A DNA stretch of 64,000 nt, taken from positions 1,364,001 through 1,428,000 of the forward strand of contig NC_016458.1 in NCBI RefSeq assembly GCF_000226115.1, written 5' to 3'. The notes below the pieces were generated by a model, which searched no databases, was not told where the DNA came from, and saw only the letters and a program-made list of their open reading frames with translations. Below are positions 63,561 to 64,000 of this stretch, piece by piece. A program made the translations under genes and the position numbers. Positions within the stretch are counted from its first letter, which is position 1. Every line of letters begins with the position of its first letter. This stretch comes from Thermothielavioides terrestris NRRL 8126 (taxonomy: Eukaryota; Ascomycota; Sordariomycetes; Sordariales; Chaetomiaceae).

Positions 63561-64000
63561 GGTCGAGGTCTCCTCCGGTGGGTGGTGACGGTGGGACCGG
63601 TCAAGGTACTCGGTGTGAGCGCCAAGGGATTGGCTACCTAAGGTACATACACTCGAGTGCGGTGCGAAGAGGGCGGCAGTCAGTGGTAATGTCAACCGCA
63701 ATGCACCAGCAATTTTCTGTCACAAGACGACGGGGGGTCTCCTCGCTGGCAGGGGTCCAGGCGCGCTAGCAGGGATAGCTCCGCGCGGAGATGACCCGAT
63801 TGGAGACGGAGTTGTCCAGGGCAGCCGATGACATCACTCTGCCCGGCTGGGGCTGCGGCAGCGACAACTGCACTGCATATCGAGCTTCCGCAGACTGCTG
63901 TAGTCGTACAGTAGACGTACGGAACACTGGACACACAGTAGACGTACGGAGCACTGAAATGAAAGCTTCGCGATTCCCAATGATATATCCCCGCAAACTA
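63561..64000. other. Upstream region of Atp12, right edge of the window
   Basis: The Atp12 promoter/leader. GGCTACCTAAGGTAC at 63632-63646 is the last copy of the palindromic spacer motif. A 22-base direct repeat is listed separately. No gene was recognised up to the end. Confidence 0.5.
63908..63956. repeat. Short direct repeat
   Basis: Two 22-base copies (starting ACAGTAGACGTACGG, at 63908 and 63935) differ at one base and are separated by five bases. Confidence 0.8.

Overview
This window is chromosomal DNA from a filamentous ascomycete, most likely a Sordariomycete and plausibly Sordariales/Chaetomiaceae. Three things point there. The introns are short (47-100 nt, with one of 270 nt) and have GTANGT-type donors, CTAAC-like branch points and YAG acceptors. 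The coding DNA is GC-rich. The gene repertoire is the Pezizomycotina one: a Rho1-GEF of Rom2 type, GPI2, a CFEM/GPI-anchored wall protein, a Zn2Cys6 factor, a fungal rhodopsin-domain protein and an annexin with a long N-terminal tail. Exon structures were worked out by hand from splice signals, and each total is an intact multiple of three.

Layout. 0.6-5.2 kb, minus strand: Tudor-SN (SND1) and Cu/Zn superoxide dismutase (five exons, 154 aa). 7.1-12.5 kb, plus strand: the Rho1 exchange factor Rom2 (1774 aa). 12.5-16.4 kb: no clean gene, but a set of broken coding-like segments on the minus strand. 16.4-18.1 kb, minus: GPI2, a subunit of the first GPI-anchor enzyme. 18.4-18.8 kb: a 406-bp MITE-like element with 38-bp terminal inverted repeats and a 6-bp target duplication. 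20.1-20.7 kb: a small single-pass membrane protein of unknown function. 22.4-24.6 kb: annexin. 30.4-31.6 kb, minus: Zn2Cys6 transcription factor. 37.2-39.1 kb, minus: secreted CFEM-like, GPI-anchored protein. 43.7-45.7 kb, minus: Vms1, the ribosome quality control peptidyl-tRNA hydrolase. 46.3-47.7 kb, minus: Gln-rich protein of unknown function. 48.0-49.4 kb, minus: seven-helix rhodopsin-domain protein with an in-frame TGA. 51.3-52.2 kb, plus: pirin. 53.4-55.5 kb, minus: seven-exon 4CL-like acyl-CoA synthetase with a possible peroxisomal C-terminus. 58.8-61.5 kb, plus: six-exon AlkB-like dioxygenase carrying two zinc ribbons. 62.2-63.6 kb, minus: mitochondrial F1-ATPase assembly factor Atp12.

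The genes do not form a pathway cluster. They are mostly single housekeeping or cell-surface genes with 0.4-5.8 kb spacers. A loose cell-surface theme links Rom2 (Rho1/cell-wall integrity), GPI2 (GPI anchor synthesis) and the CFEM protein (a likely GPI-anchor client), but their spacing suggests coincidence. No biosynthetic cluster, CRISPR array, rRNA or convincing tRNA was seen. The points most worth a second look are the premature TGA in the rhodopsin-domain gene, the MITE-like element, the zinc-ribbon/AlkB fusion and the decayed coding region at 13.9-15.5 kb.
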